Shown: positions 12,301 through 22,632, counted from the first letter of the stretch. The stretch is 64,000 nt of DNA from Imbricaverruca yamaguchii (GCA_034440575.1 JAOTOL010001563.1:62001-126000); one strand, 5' to 3'. Translations and numbers: made by a program. The notes: generated from the letters alone by a model not told the origin.

Positions 12301-15300
12301 AAAATCATAATGTACCAAACCTTGTGCATGTATTTCGTCTAATGACTATGCATGATAGAGTTCGTGGGATATTTAATGTCTATGTATATGCATCCTCAAG
12401 CTTATTTTAATTCTTCTCCATGACTAATGCTTCCACACTGAGTTTTTTATGTTGATAATGAAGATAAAACAACTGTCAACCCTGTATGCCTTCAATTGTG
12501 CTGTTGGGATGTTAAACAAAAAGTGTATCAATGTATTTTAATGATTTATCAATTGGGCTGTTTGCCAGACGTCTACTGGAGCTCATGGTGTTATTAATGA
12601 GGAAAGCTGGTCTATATTGGTGGTTAGCTTTCTTGCTCACACACTTGTGGTAGCCGGCTGTGTGTAACGGCCTGTCCCTGAGCTACCGAGGACCTCCCAC
12701 TCTAGCTCTGTAGTTAAACAGGAGCACATTATCCCGACGGCGTGACTGTGGGAGGACGTGATACGCACGGCCTAGCATGAGACAGCGTTTTTGGTCCCCA
12801 TGTGGGTGGTTCCGTAGCGTTTGGTTGACGCCTTCCACGCTAGATGGCAGCGTGGACGACTGATCCAGCGTGCGACGGGTATCGTACGGATTGGATTGTT
12901 GATTTATGACGCACTCAGCAGCTGAGGCCATATGGCGTCGCTTGCCTCTCCCCTGGCAGGAAGGGCGGGCATCGCGGGCAATCGAATCCCGTACCTCTGG
13001 CTTTCCAGACGCTCAGCTTAACCAATGAGCCACCGACGACCCGCGGGTAGCGTACGTGCGTCTCGTGTGGCGTTCTATGAACTTGAACATATTTTTAGAA
13101 ATATGATCATTTATGAAAAAGTAAATGCTCGGTGTGTTAGTCGACTGTGGTGTCTTGCCTGGAGCATACGTCGGCGCACGAAGCTGAACTGTGGTGGTGT
13201 GCGTGGACTGACCCGAGTCCGGTCGGCAGGATTACCACTGGTGGTGGCGCAGTTTTGTTGTCTCGGGCGGCTCCGCCATCTACGTTGGCGCCTACTCGGT
13301 GTTCTACTTCTTCACAAAGCTGGAGATGGACGAATTTGTGCCGACACTGCTCTACTTCGGGTGAGTGGGAGAGGGTGTTCAAGCGATGTAACAGTTACTA
13401 TCGGGGGATGTGGGACCGGAGGGGCGCCATCTCGGAGGAAAATGTGCAGTTCTGCAGTGGTTAGATTATTTTTTCCTGTACTGAGGTACCCTTGTATCAA
13501 ACGTTTGGTATATTCTCCGGTTGGTGGGACTTCACACGGTACGCATTCCATTTACCGACAACTTGGAATTAATATTGGTGATTATTGGTTTTACGACACG
13601 TCGACCGTTGTAACGTCGCCGATCTCACGCCGATTGGTCGCGGGCGAAGAGTAGCGACAGGTGAGACTCGAACCCTCAGTTTTTCGATTGTGAGACGGAG
13701 GGAGCTAGAATTCTTCTATCCCTCCTGCAGCCATAATCACCCCTCCAAATTTTGTAATTATAGCTGCAGTAGTGTTCGAGATCTTGAGGGGCGAAAACGG
13801 CCCTGCCCCTCCAGTTAAGTGCACGTTACGTGAGAGGTCGTCGGGTGCCCGTGTTGGAATGACTCACCTGACCAGAGGGGAGGGTGTCGACACAGATGGT
13901 TGATCGGCCGTCGTCGCTACATTTTGCGAACGAATTATTTTACTGTGCTAGTAACTGGGTCTTATGGGAGCATTTCATCGAAATGTTTTATGTTACGATG
14001 CATTTTTTCCTGCGTCGTGAGGTTGGGAGCTCAAGACTAGGCTTGCTCCAGCAGGAGAATTTAGTGGCTAACAGCTGTTGAAGTTATGAATTATATTGTG
14101 GAAATGATTTTTGATGTTTTTATTTAGAGGTGTATATAATGACTGCCAAAGTTGTCGGAATGTTAGCGCCTCTTCCTGTGTAAATAGAGGTGCGTTATAA
14201 AATTCAAATACGTGTGAGCAGAGTTTACACCTGCAATGGGTTGATTAAAACAAAATATGTATAAATCAAACAAATAACATGGGTTTTCTTGGAACCCATC
14301 AGTAGCGCTCAATTTGTGTTTTTTCCAGCCAATCACAATGGAGTATTTTGCTTATATATGTAGACTTGCCCCGAAACAATAACTAGCGTATTGCTCCTTA
14401 TAAGATAAAACCTATGGTACCCAGTTTTTAAACAGTTTTCGGTCAACCAGTGACCTTCCAGGTCAGGCCAATGACCCAAAATTGGCAAATATCGCGAAAC
14501 TTTTTGTTTGGGAGGGCCACATAACAAAAAGTTTTACAGTTAGAGACACCGGAAAATAAGAACAGGACTCATTGAAGCCCTGTGAATCTGGTGATGCCCT
14601 TCGTCGTCACTCCCTGTCAATTACACAGGTCAGGTCAAGTCAAAACTCGTGACCGGCCGTAGCGGCGTAGCATATGGAGCCCCCTGGCCATCATGAAATG
14701 AATCTGAATTGGTCGGAATGGTGCATGAAATATTAAATGTGTTTCAATATTATTGAATTCAATATTCAATATTATATATAATGATTTGATTTGCACATAT
14801 TTTGTTCTAATCAATCGATTGCAGGTATAAACTCTTTGCTCACACGTGTTGGAATTTTATAGCGCACCTCTACTGTAAACACTGCCCAACAGGCTGTACC
14901 TGGCCATGGTGTTGACTGCTTGTTGTCGCTGCTGTTAAGTCCTATGTCCGACAGGCTGTAGCTGCCTGGTGTCGCTACGTTAACACTCGCACGTCCGGCG
15001 GTCAGCGCCAACTTCACCGGTCCGGGGGAGCAGACGTCTGCCTCCTAAGATCTCGAGAACTGTGCTAGCTAGCGAAAAACGGAAAACGGCCTTGGATAGC
15101 TGGTGACAAGCTCTATCGAAAATATTTCGGTCATTTTTTCGCTCAGGTCAATATTCAGGTCACTGGATCATCATAGGCCAAATTCGACCACATCGAGTGG
15201 GACTCTCAGATATTGACATATGTCTCAGGACCTGCAACAGATAGAAACAAACGGCGAAAGCTATTCGACAGTCCTTGGAATGTGCTATCAAGAAAACGCG

Positions 15301-17076
15301 GTGTGAAGCAGGAATACTTCTTACTCCGAAACTATGACCTCAGGTGAAGGTCATGAAGTAGCCTAGGGAGGGCATGTGATGTATCAATCAACACGTCTTG
15401 GCGATACAAGCACAATGACGGCAATGTCAGCCTTCTAGCTCAATGCAGTACGATATAATGCGCAGAAATGTGCTAGTGATCTCAGGTGACTTCAGATGGC
15501 CTTAGTTAGGTCACTGAGCAAAAATGTCAACGGTAACATTGAACATAGCATCCAACTACACGCCACAACCGTTGTGAGATCATTCTGAGAGCAAATATGT
15601 AACCAGGAAACATTTGTATATTTTACCATAGCCATATAATGTGGGAAGCAATGGCCGCGACCTTACCTCAGGTCAATGCTACGAAAAAAGGGAGATATAT
15701 ATTATGGTCCCTGATGAGATCGTGACGCGTTATAAGTTTGAAATCAATCGCCCAATTATTGTGGAAGTTATGCCACCTAGAACTCCAAGGGATTTTGGGT
15801 CAATTCGCCTGACCTATTGACATGACCTGAGATGACCCATGGCTAAAAATGTATGAGGATATGTGGAAAAGACTAGTGAGCAGCCATGCGAGGTTTGGCC
15901 TTGTTAACCCGATTAGTATGGCGGAAAATTTGGAAAAGCCGCAGGGGGAAGATATCTGCCCCCGGACGTGCGCGTGTTAAGTTCTATGTCCAACAGACTG
16001 TAGCTGGTGCTAGCTGGCGTTGTCTGTCTGGTGTCGCTGCTGGTGGTGTATAACCTGGTAATCGCCCGCGCGCCGTGCACCAATGTCACGGCTCCGACTG
16101 GGCGCCTTGTCAGTGGTGATGCGGTCACGGCCGGTAGAGGTCAGGCGGTCGGGTGTCAACAGCCGGCCGTGCCGACCGAGAGCCAGGACACTGGACAGTC
16201 GCTCTGACCCGGCCGTCGGCTCACTCGGCTGGCTGGGGCTGGGATGGCTGAGTGGTTAAGGTGTCGAGCTATGGGTACCAAAGGTCCAAGCGCTTCCAGA
16301 CGCTCCTCTCGCTGATTGGCAGTCTCCGCTTGTTGGCGAATTAACTCCGTCAGGCTGACCAGTGCGGAAGTAAATTCGTCCATGATGACGGCGACGGTAA
16401 AACGATCGGCGACCGCGGGGCTCGAACCCGCTCTCTTCCTTGCTTGTTAAACGGTGCCGCAGTGATTTCTTCAGCGGCCGGTAGGGGCGCTGACGGCGCT
16501 CCGTTGTCGGAAGGGTGGTCCACGCGGCGGCGGAAACAAACAGATTAATCACAAAATAACAGCACAATCAGTAAAGTTCAGCACAAGGTTCGAACCCTGC
16601 CGACTGCGCCATGATCTGTTATCGATATTAAGGCCGGGAACGTTTAACTTCGTATAACTGTGCTGTATTATAGCAGAGCGATGTAAACACGACAACGATT
16701 GTTTACCCGACTGCCAGCTTGGCTCTGACGGCACTCAGCTGTTTTAGGGAGCTGAGCAGGCTTGCGGCCACTAATTGTTAGCAAGCAGCGCTGCACTATA
16801 CAGTTCGACTCTAGCGCCATAATGCGCTATTTCCTGACATTTCCCAATCCCGCGGCCCACCGGCGAAACAGTGTGGGCAGCGCCATTAGCCGTGCATGTG
16901 CATAAAGTGTGTCGTGAACCAACCAATAAACAAACAAACAAACAATCACTCGGGTGGCTCTCATCAGGTACACGGCCATCATCGTCATGTCGTTCTGGCT
17001 GCTGACGGGCACCATCGGCTTCTGGGCCGCCTACACCTTCATCAAGCGTATCTACGGTGCCGTCAAGATTGACTAG
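220..17076 (+). CDS. TM9SF4: TM9SF4 (transmembrane 9 superfamily member 4), C-terminal six exons
   Basis: TM9SF4 is a nine-pass membrane protein of Golgi and endosomes. In animals it is linked to protein sorting, phagocytosis, cell adhesion and V-ATPase function (family knowledge). Six exons can be joined here: 220-347, 979-1163, 3287-3391, 11699-11882, 13230-13360 and 16968-17076. All have GT donors and AG acceptors, and the junction phases (0, 2, 2, 0, 2) agree at all five joins, giving 279 codons plus TAG. Hallmarks in order are [89 protein letters not shown] and the C-terminal KID, which fits the KxD/E COPI-binding Golgi signal known in this family. The large lumenal N-terminal domain and first membrane passes lie upstream of the window. 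Identity as TM9SF4 rather than TM9SF2 rests on [27 protein letters not shown] and SQISIV. Confidence 0.96.
979..1163 (+). CDS. TM9SF4: TM9SF4 exon b (61 codons plus 2 bases)
   Basis: The acceptor ggccgacag is followed by GKMWKS, two hydrophobic segments (residues about 9-27 and 38-60 of the exon) and the motif [14 protein letters not shown]. The donor is GG|gtcagt (phase 2). GTCAGT is a weaker donor than the others in this gene, but the phase fits the next exon exactly. Confidence 0.93.
1357..1609. repeat. 34-bp minisatellite in TM9SF4 intron 2
   Basis: About 7.5 head-to-tail copies of a unit starting gcgagtggaaactgctgact and ending gagtacactg. The copies are nearly identical, with single changes (gcgggtgg, gattgg). 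It lies 190 bp after exon b. Confidence 0.95.
2132..2373. repeat. 49-bp minisatellite in TM9SF4 intron 2
   Basis: Five copies of a unit containing ggccacaatctcagtctgca and ttaccagatgtccgg. The first copy is the most diverged. Confidence 0.93.
2998..3250. repeat. 11-bp tandem repeat grading into a longer compound repeat
   Basis: Units of the form cggcccactgc/t (10-11 bp, about 10 copies, two with an inserted aaagg) run to about 3112. They then become two copies of a roughly 55-60 bp compound unit with gatgttgagggstcggtctgt. The array ends about 35 bp before the acceptor of TM9SF4 exon c. Confidence 0.85.
3287..3391 (+). CDS. TM9SF4: TM9SF4 exon c (loop with [10 protein letters not shown])
   Basis: The acceptor is cgtgtgtcggcag. 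The first base completes Gly from the previous exon. The exon encodes [20 protein letters not shown], then [27 protein letters not shown] is one of the most conserved stretches of all nonaspanins. The donor is TG|gtgagc (phase 2), which makes TGC (Cys) with the next exon across the 8.3-kb intron. Confidence 0.95.
3687..11651. repeat. 51-bp minisatellite, about 156 copies, filling TM9SF4 intron 3
   Basis: The unit reads gaccatgtagtgcacctgtg, atgtccgaggcccctggtac, caccagacagt (51 bp). Most central copies are identical. Outer copies carry changes (gccgccagacgg, atatagtg, gtgccacc). Because 51 is a multiple of 3 and the - strand of the unit has no stop in any frame, the array creates - strand ORFs of more than 2,000 codons with 17-residue periods. 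These switch frame at one-base deletions (about 4973, 5180, 6113, 7026, 7485) and have no gene-like property. The array begins about 300 bp after exon c and stops 47 bp before exon d. Confidence 0.97.
11699..11882 (+). CDS. TM9SF4: TM9SF4 exon d (two membrane segments)
   Basis: The acceptor ctgtcaccag lies only about 50 bp after the last unit of the 51-bp array. The exon encodes [20 protein letters not shown], then [14 protein letters not shown], a second hydrophobic segment with [17 protein letters not shown], and the donor GAG|gtgaga (phase 0). Amino-acid match to animal TM9SF4 is near complete in the first half. Confidence 0.96.
11883..12640 (+). other. TM9SF4 intron 4, 5' part: nothing found
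   Basis: AT-rich unique sequence with short (TA)n runs near 11938 and 12169. No coding or repeat structure was seen. Confidence 0.5.
12650..13035 (-). mobile_element. Probable tRNA-derived SINE in TM9SF4 intron 4
   Basis: Read on the - strand, the head at about 13034-12965 resembles a tRNA. It has a box-A-like TGGCTCATTGGTTAAG, an anticodon-arm-like inverted repeat (TCTGG/CCAGA) and a box-B-like GGATTCGATTGCC. The arms do not fold into a full cloverleaf, so this is not a working tRNA gene. The sequence down to about 12650 may be the SINE body. Its far end and any target duplication were not resolved. Confidence 0.5.
13230..13360 (+). CDS. TM9SF4: TM9SF4 exon e (DYHWWWRSF segment)
   Basis: The acceptor ccggtcggcag is followed by [20 protein letters not shown] and a hydrophobic stretch, then [18 protein letters not shown]. 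The donor is GG|gtgagt (phase 2). The exon sits in a frame with no long open reading frame, so a size-based ORF search would miss it. It was found by family homology and splice phase. Confidence 0.94.
13361..14184 (+). other. TM9SF4 intron 5, 5' part
   Basis: Mostly unique intron sequence. A box-B-like motif (GGGTTCGAGTCTC on the - strand, near 13665) sits alone without a convincing box A and may be a remnant of a tRNA-derived repeat. Confidence 0.35.
14187..14870. mobile_element. Non-autonomous TIR transposon with TA flanks (Tc1/mariner-like)
   Basis: Terminal inverted repeats of about 75 bp: left 14187-14261 (gaggtgcgttataaaattc ... gattaaaacaaaatatgt) and right 14795-14870, its reverse complement with about 10 differences. 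Both ends are flanked by TA (14185-14186, 14871-14872), the target duplication of the Tc1/mariner superfamily. There is no transposase ORF in the 684-bp element. The superfamily call rests on TA and TIR structure only. Confidence 0.65.
14984..15976. mobile_element. 993-bp non-autonomous TTAA-flanked element (piggyBac-type insertion)
   Basis: TTAA at 14980-14983 and 15977-15980 flank 15-bp terminal inverted repeats: CACTCGCACGTCCGG on the left, the complement of CCGGACGTGCGCGTG on the right, one mismatch. A second inner inverted repeat (TCCGGGGG...CAGA) lies just inside. There is no ORF of note. The interior has many AGGTCA/TGACCT motifs. An adjacent sequence copy at 14932 carries the empty site (see findings). 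Confidence 0.75.
16240..16620. repeat. Cluster of tRNA-like fragments in TM9SF4 intron 5
   Basis: Three pieces are visible. A + strand type-II tRNA box A (GATGGCTGAGTGGTTAAGG, 16243-16262) has no matching box B. A - strand box B (GGGTTCGAGCCCC, near 16415-16430) follows. A third piece near 16574-16612 has a - strand TGGCGCAGTCGGCAG directly abutting GGGTTCGAACC. None folds into a complete tRNA. They look like overlapping SINE or tRNA-pseudogene remnants. Confidence 0.4.
16968..17076 (+). CDS. TM9SF4: TM9SF4 last exon with stop codon
   Basis: The acceptor is gtggctctcatcag. The first base completes Gly. The exon then encodes [20 protein letters not shown], then [15 protein letters not shown] and TAG at 17074-17076. 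The final membrane segment, the short cytosolic tail and the terminal KID (KxD signal) are intact, so the gene looks functional at this end. Confidence 0.96.
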
Positions 17077-17294
17077 CCGGGCGAGTGGTGGGTGCAGGCG
17101 GCTGGCCAGCGGTACAGCTGCCCAGCTGGCGGAGGCTGACCAGCTGCATAACCGGCGGTGGCTGGAGTGACTGGCTCTGCGTTTTCGCCTGCGTGGTCGT
17201 ATCGCGGCGCAGCGGGTGACGCGCCACTTACCAGGCGGGTGGTGTGATAGACTGCTCCTGGCGACCTGGCACGACAGAGGAAACAGTGCGACAC

Positions 17295-17545
17295 GTTAGG
17301 CTCCTGGCGGCCCACCCAACATGTGCACCAGGGACGAGCGTCACTAGCTAGGCCCCCTCCTGGTGGCGCAGCTAGCACGCGCACCAGGGATGGGCGTGGC
17401 AAGCGAGGCCCCTCATGGCGGCCCACCCAACATGTGCACCAGGGACGAGCGTCACTAGCTAGGCCCCCTCCTGGTGGCGCAGCTAGCACGTGCACCAGGG
17501 ATGAGCGTGGCAAGCGAGGCCCCTCATGGCGGCCCACCCAACATG
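17295..17545. repeat. 111-bp tandem repeat in the TM9SF4 3' region
   Basis: The marker ggcggcccacccaacatg recurs at 17306, 17417 and 17528, exactly 111 bp apart. Each unit is itself two related half-units of about 55 bp (accagggacgagcgtcac versus accagggatgggcgtggc), so the array probably grew from a 55-bp repeat whose pairs were then amplified. Confidence 0.9.
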
Positions 17546-18209
17546 GCGCCAGCGAGTTGGTTAGTAAGCCCAAATAACTAACGCATGGGCGAGGGCCCAC
17601 GTGACGGCCCAGCTGACATGCGCACTCGAGATGAGCGTGACAGGCGAGACCCTTCCTGATGACCCGCCTGCCGTAATTGAACCGATTTTTTTTTAGTGCG
17701 GGTGCACTTGACTCGTCCAAGCCACGTGGGCAACGAGTATTCCGGTTGTGGTAGACGGTTGGTTGAGACGCCGCCACCTAATGCGATAGGTGAAAGCTAC
17801 GAGAGACAGCTCTGCTTTGAGGACGCCACGTGTTAAATTAAGCTACGATTGCGTACAAGCCGTGAAGCGAGTGCCGTGGGGGTATTTGTGGTAGACGCTA
17901 CTCCACTGGGTTCTGGACTCGGTGTTACATGTCGTGTGTTGCTTTGCCTTCGTACTGGCATGACTATTATGTTTCCATCGCGAATTGACCCGTCTGGCAA
18001 AGAGTGAAGTGTGAGCGGTCTGTGTATGTCGGCTGGCTTAGACTATGACTCCATGGTGCTTCAGATTCCACTGAGCGCTTGTGCTATGGTGAGTAGCGGG
18101 CTGCCGGCGTTCGTTTCTTGTCATAAGCTGTACGTCTCAAATTGTCCACAACTGTGCGTGAACGTTGGCGCATTTAAGCGCGTACACATTTACTTGTTTT
18201 ATGGTACTG

Positions 18210-18215
18210 AATAAA
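18210..18215 (+). terminator. Candidate poly(A) signal for TM9SF4
   Basis: AATAAA about 1.13 kb after the stop, with a GT-rich element 20-30 bp downstream. No transcript evidence is available. Confidence 0.4.
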
Positions 18216-18677
18216 TTATGTCGTCATCACCTCTGTGTGGTTCGACGTTGTGACATTTGTTTCTGGCTGACTGTTTTGCCGGTGCTTCAAGAGAAAATCG
18301 TGAACACGAAGGACGCGAGGGGAAACAAGTTGAATGAAGGCTGTAGGCCTGTAGAATGCTGGATCATCTTGCGTATGTAGATATTTTGGGCGGCTGAAGG
18401 TGGGGTCGGATGTATGGCACATGGCCGCCGATAAACAAGACTGGAGTTTATGGTCCTAATATGCCGCCAAGAATCACGTGGTGATTAAACGGAATCTGGA
18501 TGTAACCGTCGGGACATGAAAACGAAAGTAGATAAAAGCCGAGCAAGTCGCACGCATTTGTAATATGAAAGCACGTTTTCTCATTTCTGGTGTGCTCGAT
18601 GAATGGCCGAAATGCAGGTACTTTATACCGAAGTATACAGTTATCGTGATGCCGAAGGATGCCTTGTAGTCCCGACG

Positions 18678-19096
18678 TATGCAGGTACCTTGTAGCCCCA
18701 AATTATGCAGGTACCTTGTAGCCCCAAATTATGCAGGTACCTTGTAGTCCCGAAGTATGCAGGTATCTTGTGGTACCGAATTATGCAGGTACCTTGCACC
18801 GAAGTGTGCAGGTACCTTGTGGTACCGAGGTATGCAGGTACCTTGTGGTACCGAAGTATGCAGGTACCTTGTGGTACCGAAATATGCAGGTATCTTGTGG
18901 TACCAAAGTATGCAGGTACCCTGCACCGAAGTGTGCAGGTACCTTGTGGTACTGAGGTATGCAGGTACCTTGTGGTACCGAAGTATGCAGGTACCTTTTA
19001 CTGAAGTATGCGGGTACCTTGTGGTACCGAAGTATGCAGGTACCTTGCACTGAAGTATGCAGGTACCTTGTGGTACCGAAGTATGCAGGTACCTCG
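18678..19096. repeat. 26-bp minisatellite rich in GGTACC
   Basis: About 16 copies of atgcaggtaccttgtggtac + cgaagt. Some units lack the second GGTAC (caccgaagtg) or carry gtatc. Spurious ORFs on both strands follow from the period. Confidence 0.95.
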
Positions 19097-19661
19097 TAAC
19101 CATCGCAGTTGGAGGCGGTCTGAATCCTGAGGTCAACAGGCGAAATACTCAGTATGGGTGACTCACCACGCAGTGGAGAAGGGGCTTGCATGCGATTACT
19201 TCCGCCTGGTTCGGGCGCGATCTAATCCCAGATGTTTCACTTATATATTTCATTTTGATCTTGTGCAGCTTTCTACCTTCATGCGTGCCTCGTACATATT
19301 GCGTGCCTGTCAGCCTGCGCGTGGTTTCCTGATGGCTCTGTTGCGTGACTAGGCGCGGGAGTGCGTTTTGCTGTTTATAACGAGGTGCATATATTTCCAT
19401 ATAGCGTATCGCGGCCACGCCATTGCCCACGAGCTGGTCGTGAAGCATTTAGCGAACCCATGCGGACTGGTGCCGACCGAAGCTAGACCGGCAGGATATA
19501 GCCGAGTGTGTGTCGGGCCGGGCTGGTAGTGCTGACCCGATCAGACAGGTGTATCCGCTGCCCGCTCCCGGGACGCTCCCACCTGGCTGGTGCTGTTGGC
19601 AGTGCTGAGTATGGCCCTGACTTCCATACCTCACCGCACCCACAGCTAACCCGCCGGCCGG

Positions 19662-20474
19662 GTAGTAGTGTACCGTCACCTGACCCCTACATCACCCCTG
19701 ACGGATGATAGTGGTGCACCGTCACCTGACCCCTACATCACCCCTGACGGACGGCAGTGGTGTACCGTCACCTGACCCCTACATCATCCCTGACGGACGG
19801 TAGTAGTGTACCGTCACCTGACGCCTACATCACCCCTGACGGACGGCAGTGGTGTACCGTCACCTAACCCCTACATCACCCCTGACGGACGGTAGTGGTG
19901 TACCGTCACCTGATCTCTACATCATCCCTGACGGACGGCAGTGGTGTACCGTCACCTGATCCATACATCACCCCTGACGGACGGCAGTGGTGTACCGTCA
20001 CCTGACCCCTACATCACCCCTGACGGACGGTAGTGGTGTCCTCACCTTGACGGACGGTAGTGGTGTACCGTCACCTGACCCCTACATCACCCTGACGGAC
20101 GTGTCTGACAAGTAGTGGTGCACCGTCACCTGACCCCTACATCACCCCTGACGGACGGCAGTGGTGTACCGTCACCTGACCCCTACATCACCCCTGACGG
20201 ATGGTAGTGGTGCACCGTCACCTGACCCCTACATCACCCCTGACGGCCGGCAGTGGTGTACCGTCACCTGACCCCTACATCACCCCTGACGGACGGTAGT
20301 GGTGCACCGTCACCTGACCTCTACATCACCCCTGACGGACGGTAGTGGTGTACCGTCACCTGACCCCTACATCACCACTGACGGACGGTAGTGGTGTACC
20401 GTCACCTGACCCCTACATCACCCCTGACGGACGGCAGTGGTGCACCGTCACCTGACCCCTACATCACCCCTGAC
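19662..20474. repeat. 46-bp minisatellite
   Basis: About 17.5 copies of a unit containing gtggtgtaccgtcacctgac, ccctacatcacccctgacgg and acggt. Two units near 20036-20110 are shortened or rearranged. The array ends directly at the hairpin 20473-20516. Confidence 0.95.
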
Positions 20475-20516
20475 CCGTATATGTACCTTATGTACCAATA
20501 AGGTTCATATACGGGT
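20473..20516. repeat. Inverted repeat (hairpin) at the end of the 46-bp array
   Basis: Arms of 19 bp, acccgtatatgtaccttat and its complement with one mismatch, with a 6-bp loop (gtacca). It is joined directly to the last minisatellite unit. Confidence 0.85.
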
Positions 20517-21295
20517 ACAGCGGGTGTACACAATGGATGACGCCGCTGCACAATACGGTCACTGAACCCCACTCAGCCACTACCCGCCGGCCGTTTAAAG
20601 GCACACAACCCAGAAGCCCTAGGTCGGCCACGGTGATGTGCGTCGAGTGTACGCGTGGCATGCAGTAGGTCGTGCAGGTGTAGTATACGATGTACGTAGT
20701 GCAGCATGCGGTACCTATGTACAGCACGAAATGTAAGCAAGACATGAACGCATGACCTGCTTATTTGCGCATGCAACCAAGAGTCAACAATGCTTGCGAG
20801 TCCAAGTGCGACCATGCTGACTTATGGGTACATATCTACATTGGACACTAAGGCACTCCGGAAACTCAACATGTAGAACTTCATGCACGTAAATATGCTT
20901 TGTTGTGCTTCCCACAATCACATAATACAGGTGGGGAAACGTTAGAAACATTTGTAATCAACTCCCACGCCTGAAGGTACCCCCACTGCACCCCGTCGTT
21001 CTATCCAAATCCAAAAATAACGTGCATCTGCATCCATATAGTGTACCTCACACTTCTCGTGATTCAACGGAACAAAAATAATAATAATGTCAAAGTGCTA
21101 AAATGCAAAAGGCTAAAATGATAAAATGTAAACATGCCAAAATGCAAACAAAAAGCAAAAATGATACGTGCTACTTTGCAACGGCTATGACTGGTCTAGC
21201 ATTAGCCATTTAAACATACGTGCTACTTCATGGCGGCTATAACTTGTCTAGCGCTAGCCCTTTAAGCACTGATGCGGAGCCTGGAAAATTCTGGA

Positions 21296-21329
<34 letters not shown>

Positions 21330-22430
21330 TTCGGCTCCGGGCAAAATGTACCGGCTCCGGCGGCTCCGGCTCCGGCTCCGGCTCCGCGCAAAATGTTCCG
21401 ACTCCGGCTCCGCATCTCTGTCTTTAAGCATGTGTGCTTCTTCGCGACGGCTATAACGTCTCCAGTATTAACTTTTTATTGTCTACGATATTGCAATAGA
21501 GATTCCAATGTCAAAATTGGTCTGCATCGTCAACACCAAGACCCAGTGACTCCATGGAATATTTTGTTGAAACCTTTTCACTTGCTCTTGAAACATGCCA
21601 AGTAATGGAGAAACACTTCCACTATTTTTTTAACTGGATTGTTTTTGTTCAGCTCGGTATAATGCGCGGCCACGGCAGCCACCTTCCTACAATAGTTTAG
21701 TCTTCACTTTGGCACCCGTTTGTGTCCAAAACACAATTAGTCATCTTTGCCGTAGGGACAGGGGAGGGCGCACTCTTGTTAACATGAAGTGGTGGAATAT
21801 AAAGTGCCAGGTGTCTATTTTTCGGATGGGGGCGGTGAAGGGGTTATTCGTATCGCTGAGCGAACGTTAGATTCCTTCTGCATCACCCCACGATTGCGCC
21901 CTTGGTAGTGGAAGCATGCATGGTCGGCTCCAACGTGCGGGACGTTGGGAACGCTTACCACACACTTATTTTCAGTTAACATTGCACCCATGGTGATGCA
22001 TGGAAATATCGAGCGAATATGCTTCTCGTCCATGAGTTTAGGCACCAGTACGGTACGTATGGAGGTACGGTATGTATGGAGGCTTATTTGCTCCATCGCT
22101 AGCATACGACATACTCCATAGCAATTATTTTATCTTTAAACGTGATGCCAAAGATCATTAGCTGGGAAAAATAGCTCATTCAATTATTTCTTCCATACCA
22201 ATAATCTCCTGGTTCCTACACCCATGTTCTCGTCCGCTGCAAGTATCGACCGGTGGAGCTGCCAATGGAAGTCTAGTGTCGGGGGCCGATACCAGGAGAG
22301 ATAGAAATTCTCACATAAAAATCTTGAAAAGAGCACCCCGCAAAAAAATGTGGTAATTCGAGGGCCTTTTCATCCGAGGGTTGGGGACCCTACAAATATA
22401 TGAGACCTCACATGTGCTCGTTGCGCCCCT
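20517..22430. other. Intergenic sequence, no gene found
   Basis: Unique sequence, A-rich near 21060-21170. A short pure (GGCTCC)n tract lies at 21297-21403. Scattered small ORFs lack homology I can recognise and lack splice context. Confidence 0.5.
21297..21403. repeat. (GGCTCC)n hexanucleotide repeat
   Basis: Runs of ggctcc/ggcttc interrupted by two gcaaaatgt insertions. It could form a GC-rich structured tract. Confidence 0.9.
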
Positions 22431-22433
22431 GCT

Positions 22434-22632
22434 GACGGTTCAGGTTGTCAGTACTGGGGTAGACTTCGCTAGCAGCACTACACATCACACCAGGTCTTCA
22501 GCCAGCGCCAGGTGCCGCGGCAGGCCCGGCCGACAGTTCGAGTTGTCAGTACTGGGGTAGACTTCGCTAGCAGCACCACACACCGCACCAGGTCTTCAGC
22601 CAGCGCCAGGTGCCGCGGCAGGCCCGGCCGAC
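22434..22632. repeat. Two-copy 98-bp tandem duplication
   Basis: ttgtcagtactggggtagac recurs at 22445 and 22543. The rest of the unit (gccagcgccaggtgccgcgg ... cccggccgac) matches in both copies with few differences. Confidence 0.9.

Larger units (their letters stand above)
17077..18235 (+). other. Probable 3' UTR of TM9SF4
   Basis: No other coding signal follows the TAG on this strand. The first canonical AATAAA downstream of the stop is at 18210-18215, followed by a GT-rich stretch (ctctgtgtggttcg), as expected for a poly(A) site. The UTR would be about 1.15 kb and would include the 111-bp repeat. An intronic AATAAA at 16925 is upstream of the last exon and is not relevant. Confidence 0.45.

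Noticed and set aside
12960..13034. A functional tRNA gene (also 16243-16300, 16410-16455 and 61028-61115)
   Set aside because: A- and B-box-like motifs exist but the cloverleaf cannot be closed (short or mismatched anticodon arm, missing box). SINE heads or tRNA pseudogenes fit better.
1..17076. Identity as TM9SF2 or another nonaspanin
   Set aside because: TM9SF2 has WGEGSSAAIPF and ILPFGCIFIQLFFI at the places where this gene has [11 protein letters not shown] and [14 protein letters not shown], which are TM9SF4-type.
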